Below, piece after piece: positions 1 to 7,022 of a stretch of DNA of 9,006 nucleotides. Made by a program: the position numbers and the translations under genes. Numbering within the stretch: the stretch's first letter is position 1; each line of letters begins with the position of its first letter. The notes beneath the pieces are model-generated. The model had not been told where the DNA came from. It was given only the letters and a program-made list of their open reading frames with translations, and searched no databases. The DNA is taken from assembly GCA_936941515.1 (NCBI GenBank), contig CAKZJI010000115.1, positions 1 through 9,006 of the forward strand. The letters are read 5' to 3'. Origin of the DNA: an uncultured Propionibacteriaceae bacterium. GTDB lineage: Bacteria > Actinomycetota > Actinomycetes > Propionibacteriales > Propionibacteriaceae.

Positions 1-343
1 CGCCGCCAAGCACGCGGTCCTTGAGGAGGTAGCCCACCCCGCCGCGCCTGTCCTCCATGAGTTCGCGGGCGTAGAGGGTCTCGACGTACTGCGAGAGCAC
101 CAGCACCGGCAGCCCGGGGCGTTTCCTGCGGGCCTCGATCGCGATCCGCAGTCCCTCATCGGTGAACGTCGGGGGCAGCCGGACGTCCACGATGGCGACG
201 TCCACGTCCTCGGTCAGCAGCGCCCTGCGCAGCTCGGAAGCGGTCTGCACGACCGCGACGACCTCATTGCCCAGCGCCTGCAACATCCGACTGAGACCGT
301 CGCGCAGCAGGAACTGGTCCTCGGCAATCAACACACGCAACAC
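1..343 (-). CDS. NarL/FixJ-type response regulator, receiver domain (3' part outside window)
   Basis: This is the N-terminal 114 residues of a two-component response regulator; the gene runs off the left edge. The start is a GTG at 343, preceded 6 nt upstream by a clear GGAGG; an in-frame TGA lies directly before it, so no longer start exists in this frame. The product opens with MLRVLIAEDQ, placing the acidic pocket at E8-D9. D53 in the stretch IVDVRLP is the expected phosphoacceptor, S84 the conserved Ser/Thr switch residue and K108 in GYLLKDRV the conserved lysine. The GYLLKDRV ending is typical of receivers joined to a LuxR-type helix-turn-helix, but that output domain is not visible, so DNA binding is inferred. 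The gene is divergent from the histidine kinase starting at 622, its probable partner, and they share an intergenic region of 278 bp. Confidence 0.93.
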   Translation of the reverse strand, partial: MLRVLIAEDQFLLRDGLSRMLQALGNEVVAVVQTASELRRALLTEDVDVAIVDVRLPPTFTDEGLRIAIEARRKRPGLPVLVLSQYVETLYARELMEDRRGGVGYLLKDRVLGG

Positions 344-470
344 TCATCACCTCCGGGAAGGAGTCTGCCATCCCGCACGAGGCTACGCGGGGCCGGGTGT
401 TCCCCCGAGGCCGGTCACGCCGGAGCATGCCGTGGGCAGCCGGGCGTACAGATTGACCACCACTTAGTTT

Positions 471-496
471 CGACACGAGCAGCTCCTCCGTCACAG
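471..496 (+). repeat. Split direct repeat, copy 1 (with 2090-2115)
   Basis: The sequence CGACACGAGCAG, eight unrelated bases, then TCACAG matches 2090-2115, which reads CGACGCGAGCAG, eight other bases, then TCACAG. Seventeen of the 18 bases in the two blocks agree and the spacing is identical, while the eight bases between them do not match at all. Conserved blocks around a free spacer look like a protein-binding site or promoter element rather than a recent duplication. Both copies lie in intergenic DNA of the two-component/protease region. Confidence 0.4.
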
Positions 497-542
497 CCCG
501 GCTCAACCAGCGTTGGAGATGCGGGGGTGGCTCGGACCATTC

Positions 543-564
543 TGAAAGGTGGTACTTTCACCAC
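543..564. promoter_or_regulatory. Overlapping inverted repeats upstream of histidine kinase (candidate operator)
   Basis: Positions 543-560 form a perfect dyad, TGAAAG-N6-CTTTCA. A second dyad, GTGGT-N6-ACCAC, spans 549-564 and overlaps it, so two mutually exclusive palindromes share the same bases. The site is about 58 bp upstream of the kinase ATG, where an operator or activator site would be expected. The word GAAAGGT at 544-550 recurs as an inverted pair upstream of the protease gene (2053-2059 and 2082-2088). Binding by the adjacent response regulator is inferred. Confidence 0.5.
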
Positions 565-621
565 TGTTTTCTGAGCCGTGCGCCAGCAGGATTGTGGACA
601 TCAGAGAGTCAAGGAGATGAC

Positions 622-1893
622 ATGAACACCCACCTCAGCGCACCGACCTCCCGCGGATCGGGCATCGGTTCGAGCGTGCGAGCCCTCGGCCGGTGCCTTC
701 TGCTGCTGGCCCTGTGGCCGGTGTCGATTGCACTGTTCATCGCGAGCTGTATGGCCGCCGCCCTGATCCCGCTCGGAATCGGGACCTTGCTGGTACCCGT
801 CGCAGTGAAGGCACTACGATCACTGGCCGAGTGGAAACGCCGCATGGCCCATCAGTGGTCGGGGATCCGGGTCGAGTCTCCGTACCTGCCGCTGCCACCG
901 GCCGAGCCGGGTTTCAGGGGCCGGTTCGACGAGGCCGTGCGGCTTGTGAAGGACCCCGGAACATGGCGCGACGTCGCCTGGCTATTCATGGACCTGTGCG
1001 TTTCCCCCATGCTCGCGCTTTTCAGCATGGCCACTGTCATCGGCGGGCTGTTGGGTGTGGCTATGCCCATCATCTGGGAACCGTTCGCCAAGAACTGGTC
1101 CGACGGCAGTTTCTACCTGTTCGTCCCCGTGAACGAGACCACCGCGCCCTTCATGCCCATTCCCGGCCTGCTGGTGCTGCTCGTCGGACTGTTTCTCGCA
1201 CCCTGGTGGGTGAAGCTGCACAACCGTTTCGTACGGTGGGCACTGGGCCCGACCAAGCGCACCCGGATGGCCGCCTTGTCACAGACCCGGCGGGAGACCC
1301 GCGACTCCTCCGCGGCCGAGCTGCGCCGCATCGAACGCGACCTCCACGACGGCACCCAGGCCCGTCTGGTGGCGATGGGCATGACCATCAACACCGCCCA
1401 GGCAATGATGCGCAGCAACCCGGAGGCCGCCGAGGCGCTGCTGACCGAGGCCAAGAACGCCTCCGCCACGGCACTCGGCGAGCTGCGTGACCTGGTGCGC
1501 GGAATCCATCCCCCGGTGCTGGCCGACCGCGGACTGGGCGACGCCGTGAGGGCCCTGGCGGCGGACTGTGCGATATCTGCGGAGGTGAACGTCGAGATTC
1601 CCGAGCGGGTGGGTCCGGCACTGGAGTCGGCTGCCTACTTCGCGGTCTCCGAACTGCTGGGCAACGTGGTGAAACACTCCGGCGCCAACCGGGTCGACAT
1701 CGACCTGCGGGTCGAGAACGGCGAGCTGCGGATCAGTGTGACCGACGATGGTCGGGGCGGGGCCAATCCCGAAACCGGCACCGGTCTGCGCGGAATCGAA
1801 CGACGCCTGGCGGCCTTCGACGGCATCCTGGCGATCCAGAGCCCAGTTGGCGGTCCGACGTCCGCGCACATCACGCTTCCCGTCGAGTCCTGA
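622..1893 (+). CDS. Sensor histidine kinase (PF13796-type membrane sensor, HisKA_3, HATPase_c)
   Basis: This 423-residue membrane histidine kinase would autophosphorylate and pass phosphate to a response regulator, most likely the divergent one at 343. The start at 622 is preferred because AAGGAG lies 6 nt upstream; an in-frame ATG at 592 has no such site. The N-terminal half has hydrophobic segments near residues 23-64, 117-150 and 178-197, separated by a proline-rich cytoplasmic stretch. This layout matches the actinobacterial putative sensor family PF13796. The dimerisation domain carries RDLHDGTQ, with H242 as the predicted phosphorylated histidine. The ATPase domain shows the N box (ELLGNVVKH, N348), the G1 box (DDGRGG, 375-380) and the G2 box (GTGLRGI, 386-392). 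All catalytic motifs appear intact. The signal sensed cannot be read from the sequence. The last 16 bases, including the stop codon, recur 105 bp downstream. Confidence 0.93.
   Translation: MNTHLSAPTSRGSGIGSSVRALGRCLLLLALWPVSIALFIASCMAAALIPLGIGTLLVPVAVKALRSLAEWKRRMAHQWSGIRVESPYLPLPPAEPGFRGRFDEAVRLVKDPGTWRDVAWLFMDLCVSPMLALFSMATVIGGLLGVAMPIIWEPFAKNWSDGSFYLFVPVNETTAPFMPIPGLLVLLVGLFLAPWWVKLHNRFVRWALGPTKRTRMAALSQTRRETRDSSAAELRRIERDLHDGTQARLVAMGMTINTAQAMMRSNPEAAEALLTEAKNASATALGELRDLVRGIHPPVLADRGLGDAVRALAADCAISAEVNVEIPERVGPALESAAYFAVSELLGNVVKHSGANRVDIDLRVENGELRISVTDDGRGGANPETGTGLRGIERRLAAFDGILAIQSPVGGPTSAHITLPVES
1878..1893 (+). repeat. 16-bp direct repeat at end of kinase gene, copy 1
   Basis: TCCCGTCGAGTCCTGA covers the last codons and stop of the histidine kinase gene. 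It recurs exactly at 1983-1998. The 105-bp distance is a multiple of three, so both copies lie in the same reading frame. Confidence 0.85.
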
Positions 1894-1907
1894 CCACATC
1901 ACATGTT

Positions 1908-1930
1908 CACGGGAGGCATACCCGCCCGTG
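1908..1930 (+). terminator. Hairpin just after histidine kinase, possible terminator
   Basis: CACGGG (1908-1913) and CCCGTG (1925-1930) form a 6-bp GC-rich stem starting 15 nt after the kinase stop codon. No T-run follows, so if it terminates transcription it is of the U-tract-less kind reported in high-GC actinomycetes. Position supports the role; strength is doubtful. Confidence 0.35.
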
Positions 1931-1952
1931 GACCCTGGACGGAGCACACGCA

Positions 1953-1986
1953 GGGAGGGCGTGAATGCACGGCTTCGCACCCTCCC
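1953..1986 (+). terminator. Second imperfect hairpin downstream of histidine kinase
   Basis: GGGAGGG-C-GTG at 1953-1963 pairs with CACCCTCCC at 1978-1986, leaving one or two bulged bases and a 14-nt loop. It could back up the hairpin at 1908-1930 or act as an RNA structure in a transcript reading into the protease gene. No T-run follows. The right arm runs into the second copy of the 16-bp repeat. Confidence 0.3.
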
Positions 1987-1998
1987 GTCGAGTCCTGA
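1983..1998 (+). repeat. 16-bp direct repeat, copy 2 in intergenic DNA
   Basis: This is an exact copy of 1878-1893. In the frame of the kinase it again reads Val-Glu-Ser-stop. Reading through the first stop would add 34 residues, ending at this second stop. The copy may be the relic of a duplicated or recombined gene end. Confidence 0.85.
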
Positions 1999-2052
1999 AC
2001 GTCTCAGATTTCTGCCCTGACCGTCCCCGGTCTCCTGTCGTTATGTCATTTG

Positions 2053-2088
2053 GAAAGGTTTTGTACCGCACTCGACACACGACCTTTC
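2053..2088. promoter_or_regulatory. Inverted GAAAGGT pair upstream of CPBP protease
   Basis: GAAAGGT at 2053-2059 and its exact complement ACCTTTC at 2082-2088 are separated by 22 bp, about 41-76 bp upstream of the protease start. The half-sites sit 29 bp apart. The same word lies in the dyad upstream of the histidine kinase. The location fits a promoter-proximal regulator site. No confident -35/-10 pair could be assigned nearby. Binding by the local response regulator is inferred. Confidence 0.45.
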
Positions 2089-2089
2089 A

Positions 2090-2115
2090 CGACGCGAGCA
2101 GAAATCTTCTCACAG
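2090..2115 (+). repeat. Split direct repeat, copy 2 (with 471-496)
   Basis: This is the partner of 471-496: CGACGCGAGCAG, eight bases, then TCACAG. It ends immediately before the purine-rich AGGAAAG ribosome-binding region of the protease gene, so it probably lies in the 5' leader of that mRNA. Confidence 0.4.
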
Positions 2116-2128
2116 GAAAGAGAAATCC

Positions 2129-3100
2129 ATGTCAAAAATCCCCATGTCCCGACCCGCCCGGTCGGTCTCCGCGCCGGCCGAGAACGCGATCGGACGGTCG
2201 TGGAAACCGATCATCATCTACACAGCCCTGGCCTTCAGCCTGGCCTGGATGATGTATATCCCAGCCTGGCTACTCGGCCTCAACATCCACGATGCCATTT
2301 TCACAACCGTCTACATGTGGACCCCTGCGGTGGCAGCCGCCGTGGTGGTCCGCTTCATCGAGAAGAAACCCCTGTTCGCCACCCTCAAACTCAGCCTGAA
2401 AGGGGTCTGGAAGAAAACCCTCCTCTGGTCACTGCTCTCCATCCCCCTCGCCTTCTTCCTGGCCCTCGCAACCCTCGGTTCCTCAGCGCTGCTGGGCACC
2501 TACCACTTCGACCTCACCAACCTCTCCGAATTCCAGAAGGTCCTGGAGGCATCAGGACAGACCGGACTCACCACCCCCCAGGTGTGGGAGGCAATCTGGC
2601 CACGACTAGCCATCCTCCTGCCCTTGTTCGTGAACTTCATCCCAGGAACACTGGGTGAGGAGATCGGCTGGCATGCCTGGCTCTACCCACGCCTACGCGA
2701 CCGCCTCGGCGTCACCGCCTCCCTCGCCCTGACCGCCATCATCTGGGGCCTGTGGCATGCCCCCATCATCCTGCTCGGACACAACTACCCCACCAATCCC
2801 CAGCTCGGCGTCTTCATGTTCATCATCTCCTGCGCAGGTCTCACCGTTCCCATCCAGCTCCTCATGAACTGGGGTGGCTCTGTCTGGGCCGGGGCGTCCG
2901 CCCACGCCTCTATCAATCTGATGGGAGCCTTCCTGTTCATCCTCGTGCCCTTGAACGATGCCAACCACCCTTACGATGCCGTTTCCGCGGGAATCACCGG
3001 ATGGGGAGGCTGGCCCGTTGTCGCGATCCTCTTCATCGCAGGCGCCATCATCCTCAGACGAGAGGACAATTCTCGATCCAGCATTCCCACCGCTGACTGA
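2129..3100 (+). CDS. CPBP (CAAX/Abi) family intramembrane metalloprotease
   Basis: This 323-residue multispanning protein resembles CPBP proteases, which cleave substrates within the membrane and include bacteriocin self-immunity proteins. About eight hydrophobic segments are visible, near residues 27-50, 57-77, 97-117, 156-175, 194-215, 226-247, 252-275 and 291-310. Motif 1 reads GEEIGWHAW with E177-E178; the usual arginine of EExxxR is H182. Motif 2 is WGLWH with H210. Motif 3 is HASIN with H259 and N263. The proposed metal and catalytic ligands are therefore present. AGGAAAG lies 8 nt before the ATG. The gene follows the kinase gene by 235 bp with repeat elements between, so it probably has its own promoter. 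It is convergent with the deacylase gene at 3161; the 60-bp gap holds only a small CCACGTGG palindrome. The substrate is unknown. Scaffold-type or immunity roles without proteolysis are also possible. Confidence 0.88.
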   Translation: MSKIPMSRPARSVSAPAENAIGRSWKPIIIYTALAFSLAWMMYIPAWLLGLNIHDAIFTTVYMWTPAVAAAVVVRFIEKKPLFATLKLSLKGVWKKTLLWSLLSIPLAFFLALATLGSSALLGTYHFDLTNLSEFQKVLEASGQTGLTTPQVWEAIWPRLAILLPLFVNFIPGTLGEEIGWHAWLYPRLRDRLGVTASLALTAIIWGLWHAPIILLGHNYPTNPQLGVFMFIISCAGLTVPIQLLMNWGGSVWAGASAHASINLMGAFLFILVPLNDANHPYDAVSAGITGWGGWPVVAILFIAGAIILRREDNSRSSIPTAD

Positions 3101-3160
3101 AAACCAGCCCACGACATGATCAAAAGTTTTCCACGTGGCACAACGACGGATGTGGCTGTC

Positions 3161-3637
3161 TCAACTAGCGTGGGGAGGTGGGGCGGTCAGGTCGGCGACG
3201 GTGGCGCCGAGGGCCGCGATCGCGTCGTCGGCCCGGAGACTCACCCCCACCCCGTGGGCCCCACCTCCCATGGAGATGGACCGGCCGACGATGGAGGAAT
3301 CGGCGAACACCGGCCAGGGATGGGTGGAACCGAAGGGTGTGATGGTGCCCCGTTCATATCCGGTGGCCCGTTTTGCCTCGGCGGCATCGGGCATTGAGAG
3401 CCGGGAGACCCCGAGCAGGGTCCGCAACTTCGACCAGGAGAACTCGCGGTCCCCGGGCACCAGAACGAAGACGTAGTCGCCGGCGCCGCGACGCACGACG
3501 ATGGTCTTCACGAGGTCGCGCACTTCGATGCCACGCACCGTCGCCGCCTCCGCGACCGAACCGACGGGCCCGTGCCGCACCTCGGTGTGCTCCACCCCGA
3601 GTTCCCGGAGTCTCCTGAGCGCTGGGGTGTCGTCCAT
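3161..3637 (-). CDS. YbaK/EbsC-type aminoacyl-tRNA deacylase
   Basis: This 158-residue single-domain protein belongs to the YbaK/ProRS-associated editing superfamily. These cytosolic enzymes hydrolyse mischarged tRNA, for example Cys-tRNA(Pro) or Ala-tRNA(Pro). K44 in DLVKTIVVR matches the conserved lysine of the family. GYERGTITPFG (93-103) matches the conserved glycine-rich loop ending in PFG, and the length is normal for stand-alone members. The actual tRNA specificity cannot be told from sequence. The ATG at 3637 has no clear Shine-Dalgarno sequence; instead TAAACT lies 6 nt upstream, which suggests leaderless translation. The gene is separated from the surface-protein remnant upstream by a strong terminator and converges with the protease gene. 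Confidence 0.92.
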   Translation of the reverse strand: MDDTPALRRLRELGVEHTEVRHGPVGSVAEAATVRGIEVRDLVKTIVVRRGAGDYVFVLVPGDREFSWSKLRTLLGVSRLSMPDAAEAKRATGYERGTITPFGSTHPWPVFADSSIVGRSISMGGGAHGVGVSLRADDAIAALGATVADLTAPPPHAS

Positions 3638-3649
3638 GGGACGAGTTTA
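3638..3649 (-). promoter_or_regulatory. Candidate -10 element giving a leaderless deacylase mRNA
   Basis: On the minus strand TAAACT (3649 to 3644) fits the actinobacterial -10 pattern TANNNT and ends 6 nt before the ATG. Transcription would then start at or next to the A of the start codon. The absence of a ribosome-binding site agrees with this. No good -35 hexamer is visible. Confidence 0.5.
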
Positions 3650-3667
3650 CGGCGACGCGGACGAGAA

Positions 3668-3700
3668 CTGGGCCCCGATCCCGTGGGGATCGGGGCCCAG
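3668..3700 (-). terminator. Perfect 15-bp hairpin terminator after surface-protein remnant
   Basis: Fifteen bases (3668-3682) pair perfectly with 3686-3700 around a three-base loop, and the stem is very GC-rich. It begins 18 nt after the stop codon of the minus-strand remnant. On that strand the stem is followed only by TTCTCG, so the U-tract is weak. The hairpin probably insulates the deacylase promoter from upstream transcription. Being palindromic it could also act on the plus strand. Confidence 0.8.
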
Positions 3701-3717
3701 TCAGTGGTCCTCCGGGG

Positions 3718-4299
3718 TCAGGCGCCGGTCTTGGGCAGGCCCGGTTTGACCGGCCTCGGCGTGACGGTGGTCGTCGGCGCCGGGGTCGGAGTCACCGACG
3801 GAGGAACCGGCGGCGTCGGCGCCGGCGTGTCACAGACCGGCTGGTCCTTGGTGGTGGTGAAGGTCGCAGTGGTTTCGTTCACCCGGGTCCAGCCCTCAGG
3901 CAGGACACCACCAATCTGGAAACCCGGCTTCGCCGCAGCAGTCGCCGTGACAGTCACCTTCCCGTCCTTGACCTCAATCTTGGGCTCGGAGAACTCCAAA
4001 CCCTCCACCGGATCAAACACAGCACTCGGAGGCGTCGGCGTCAACGAATCCGCAGGACAAGTACCAACATCAATCCTCGGAACAACAGGCACCACACACT
4101 TCGGCTGAGTAACCGTCTTGGTATAGGTCACCACACCACCAACAACCGACCAACCCTCGGGCAGATTCGCAGTATCAATCCGATACCCAGACTTCGCAAC
4201 AGCAGTCACCGAAACCGTTACCCGATCACCATCACCAGTGATAACAGGGGGTGCTGCATTGTGCGGCTTGGTTATGGGAGTGTAGAAACAGTTAAACAT
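3718..4299 (-). pseudogene. Truncated repeat-containing surface protein ending in LPKTGA
   Basis: The 193-residue product looks like the C-terminal end of a large secreted surface protein. Two related units of about 50 residues are visible (about 19-68 and 106-156). Each has a V-T-V-(S/T) strand, a K(S/P)G(Y/F) turn, LPEGW and a terminal Cys. A Pro/Thr-rich linker (about 157-187) follows, then LPKTG (188-192). There is no signal peptide and no Shine-Dalgarno at the ATG, and the frame is closed by a TGA at 4314-4312, so the N-terminal part appears lost. The C-terminus is also odd: a normal sortase signal continues with a hydrophobic helix and basic tail, whereas here the stop follows one residue later. 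Sense-strand wobble positions favour T and G, unlike the C/G-rich neighbours. It may be a dead remnant or a cassette for recombination with a full-length copy elsewhere. Adhesin function is inferred. Confidence 0.7.
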
Positions 4300-4416
4300 C
4301 TTGAGGCTTATTCATGGGCGTCAGAAACAGCGAAACCCCTTGTCAGAGCCCAGTTGCTAGCAGCTGCGAATAATCCTGGGTGGATTGGCTGGGCAAATGC
4401 ATCAAAAGCCAGATGA
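4258..4416 (+). pseudogene. Possible gene fragment in low-GC stretch, unrecognised
   Basis: A frame open from at least 4258 ends with TGA at 4414-4416 and would encode about 52 residues with protein-like composition, including AQLLAAANNPGWIGWANASK near its end. It has no ATG or ribosome-binding site, and I do not recognise a family. Its 5' part is antisense to the surface-protein remnant. It may be the tail of a gene disrupted when the surface-protein remnant arrived, or a chance open frame. The rest of 4300-4526 shows no recognisable gene. Confidence 0.2.
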
Positions 4417-4526
4417 CTACAGCGTTGGAGGAGATTCCTGGCCAGAGTCACCTGGCCGTGGTAGGTCGGCCCCTGATGAGGTGGACGGTATGCTTCGGGG
4501 CGAGGCTGTTTGCTGGAGGGAGACCC

Positions 4527-5024
4527 ATGAAGTTCGCTACTCGTGCTGCCACTGCGTGCCTGGCGTTTGCGGCGCTTGCTGGTTGCTCGCACAGTCCGTC
4601 CACTGCGGCAGTCGTCGGTGATGTGGTCATTCCGGAGGCGAGGCTGACTGAGACGGTGGAGTCGTGCAAGGCTGCTGGCCTTGAGATCACCCGCACCCGG
4701 ACGTTGTTCTTCCTCGTGATCGGCGACATCGCCGATCACGTTGCCCAAGGTGTTGGGACCCCCTTCGACGAGGCCGGGATTCAGCAGAGCATTGAGTCCG
4801 ACCCCCAAGGGCGGGCTCTGGTGGGAACTCCCTGCGAGAAGGTTCTTCACGGCCATGTGAAGCTGAGTCTCATGCAGCGGAATATGAACCCGGTCACCGT
4901 GCAGCAGATGCTGCCGCAGGTGGAGCTCAATCCACGCTATGGCAGCTGGGACCCAGAGCAGGGGCTTGACCCGCAGGGCGGCTCCATCTCAGTCGCGACG
5001 GGGGCTGATGACCATGGCCGGTGA
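4527..5024 (+). CDS. SurA-N/foldase-like lipoprotein
   Basis: This 165-residue predicted lipoprotein has a short signal peptide (MKFATR, then a hydrophobic stretch) and the lipobox LAGC, with C20 as the acylated cysteine, so it should be anchored outside the cytoplasmic membrane. The mature part opens with AAVVGDVVIPEARL, resembling the start of SurA/PrsA-type foldase N-domains. It ends with NPRYGSWDP, a stretch common near the end of such actinobacterial proteins. No parvulin isomerase domain is present. The start at 4527 is preferred over the in-frame ATG at 4380 because GGAGGGAG lies just upstream and a signal peptide follows. A similar lipoprotein gene next to mazG/eno is common in Actinomycetota. 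It overlaps mazG by 11 bp. A chaperone-like role is inferred from family resemblance. A perfect hairpin sequence lies inside the gene at 4715-4740. Confidence 0.85.
   Translation: MKFATRAATACLAFAALAGCSHSPSTAAVVGDVVIPEARLTETVESCKAAGLEITRTRTLFFLVIGDIADHVAQGVGTPFDEAGIQQSIESDPQGRALVGTPCEKVLHGHVKLSLMQRNMNPVTVQQMLPQVELNPRYGSWDPEQGLDPQGGSISVATGADDHGR
4715..4740. repeat. Perfect 11-bp inverted repeat inside lipoprotein gene
   Basis: CGTGATCGGCG (4715-4725) and CGCCGATCACG (4730-4740) are exact reverse complements around the loop ACAT. They encode part of LVIGDIADHV. The mRNA would form a stable hairpin about 190 nt after the start codon. It may be a chance result of the repeated I-G-D/I-A-D coding or may influence expression. 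Confidence 0.6.
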
Positions 5025-5667
5025 GCAGCTGATCCGTCTCCGCGAGGTGATGGCCCGGCTGCGCATCGAATGCCCCTGGGATCGTGAGCAGACTCATGCC
5101 TCCCTCCTGACGCACCTAGTTGAGGAGACCTGCGAGGTGATCGACGCCGTCGAGGCCGGAACAGATGCAGATCTGCTGGAGGAGCTCGGTGACCTGCTGC
5201 TCCAAGTCTACTTCCACGCCCAGATAGCCGAGGACGAGGGGCGCTTCACCCTCGACGACGTGGCCGCTGGAATTGCCGACAAACTGGTTCGCCGACACCC
5301 CCACGTCTTTGCCGGTGGGGAGGTGCCAGAGGACATGCGTGGCAGCTGGGAGCGACGCAAACGTCAGGAGAAGGGCCGCGTATCGTCGCTGGACGGCATC
5401 GCCCAGGCCATGAGCTCCCTGGCGCGTACCCAGAAGGTGATCTCGCGGGCTCGGGCTCATGGGGTCCCCGTGGAGCTCCCCGACGAGCCCGTCACGGCTG
5501 AGCAGGTGGGGCAGCAGATACAGGCGCTTGTGGCCCGTTCCCAGGCCAGCGGCGTTGATGCCGATGCTGCCGTCCGTGCGGCGCTGCGTGAGGTTGAGGA
5601 CCGAATTCGTGAGGTCGAGGCTCAGAAGTCGCAGTCTTTGTCCCATTCCATTCTTCCGGACGTTGGA

Positions 5668-5670
<3 letters not shown>
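5014..5670 (+). CDS. mazG: Nucleoside triphosphate pyrophosphohydrolase MazG
   Basis: MazG hydrolyses (d)NTPs to monophosphates and pyrophosphate in the cytosol, cleaning the nucleotide pool and modulating stress responses. The 218-residue product has the all-alpha MazG fold signature. It begins LREVMARLR-x-ECPWDREQTH, typical of the family, followed by the metal-binding residues E37, E38 and E41 and then E57 and D60 in LLEELGDLLLQ. The second half (SWERRKRQEKGR, and SSLDGIAQAMSSLARTQK) resembles the second, degenerate part of two-domain MazG without its acidic metal site. ATG 5014 is chosen because GGGGG lies 9 nt upstream; ATG 5008 is an alternative two codons earlier. It overlaps the lipoprotein gene by 11 bp, suggesting translational coupling. 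Its stop codon overlaps the probable -10 of eno. Confidence 0.93.
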
Positions 5671-6991
<1,321 letters not shown>

Positions 6992-7022
6992 TCTGCCCGC
7001 AGGTCGGTCACACTAGTTGCCC

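Larger units (their letters stand above)
344..621. promoter_or_regulatory. Divergent promoter region between response regulator and histidine kinase
   Basis: This 278-bp non-coding stretch must carry the promoters of both divergent genes. No convincing -35/-10 pair could be fixed for either. It contains a compact dyad at 543-564. It also contains two similar minus-strand words: GAAACTAAGTGGTG (471 down to 458) and GAAAACAGTGGTG (571 down to 559), about 101 bp apart. A split element at 471-496 recurs before the protease gene. Such repeats are plausible binding sites for the neighbouring response regulator, which would give autoregulation. That function is inferred from position only. The short ORFs in this stretch show no recognisable protein features. 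Confidence 0.55.

Noticed and set aside
1279..1980. Long minus-strand open frame opposite the histidine kinase gene
   Set aside because: It is a typical antisense shadow of a high-GC gene; the plus-strand kinase has complete family motifs and the shadow has none.
2050..2658. Second plus-strand frame overlapping the CPBP gene start
   Set aside because: Its composition is rich in Pro, His and Arg, as expected from an out-of-frame reading of C-rich coding DNA; the CPBP frame has the membrane segments and motifs.
3116..3476. Plus-strand open frames opposite the YbaK-type deacylase
   Set aside because: They are shadows without family features; the minus-strand product has clear YbaK motifs and normal length.
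4437..4457. CCTGGCC direct repeat with 14-bp period upstream of the lipoprotein gene
   Set aside because: Only 7 bp, two copies, and common words in GC-rich DNA; no support as a regulatory site.
4308..4856. Minus-strand open frame opposite the lipoprotein gene
   Set aside because: No recognisable domain or ribosome-binding site; the plus-strand lipoprotein has a signal peptide, lipobox and good start.
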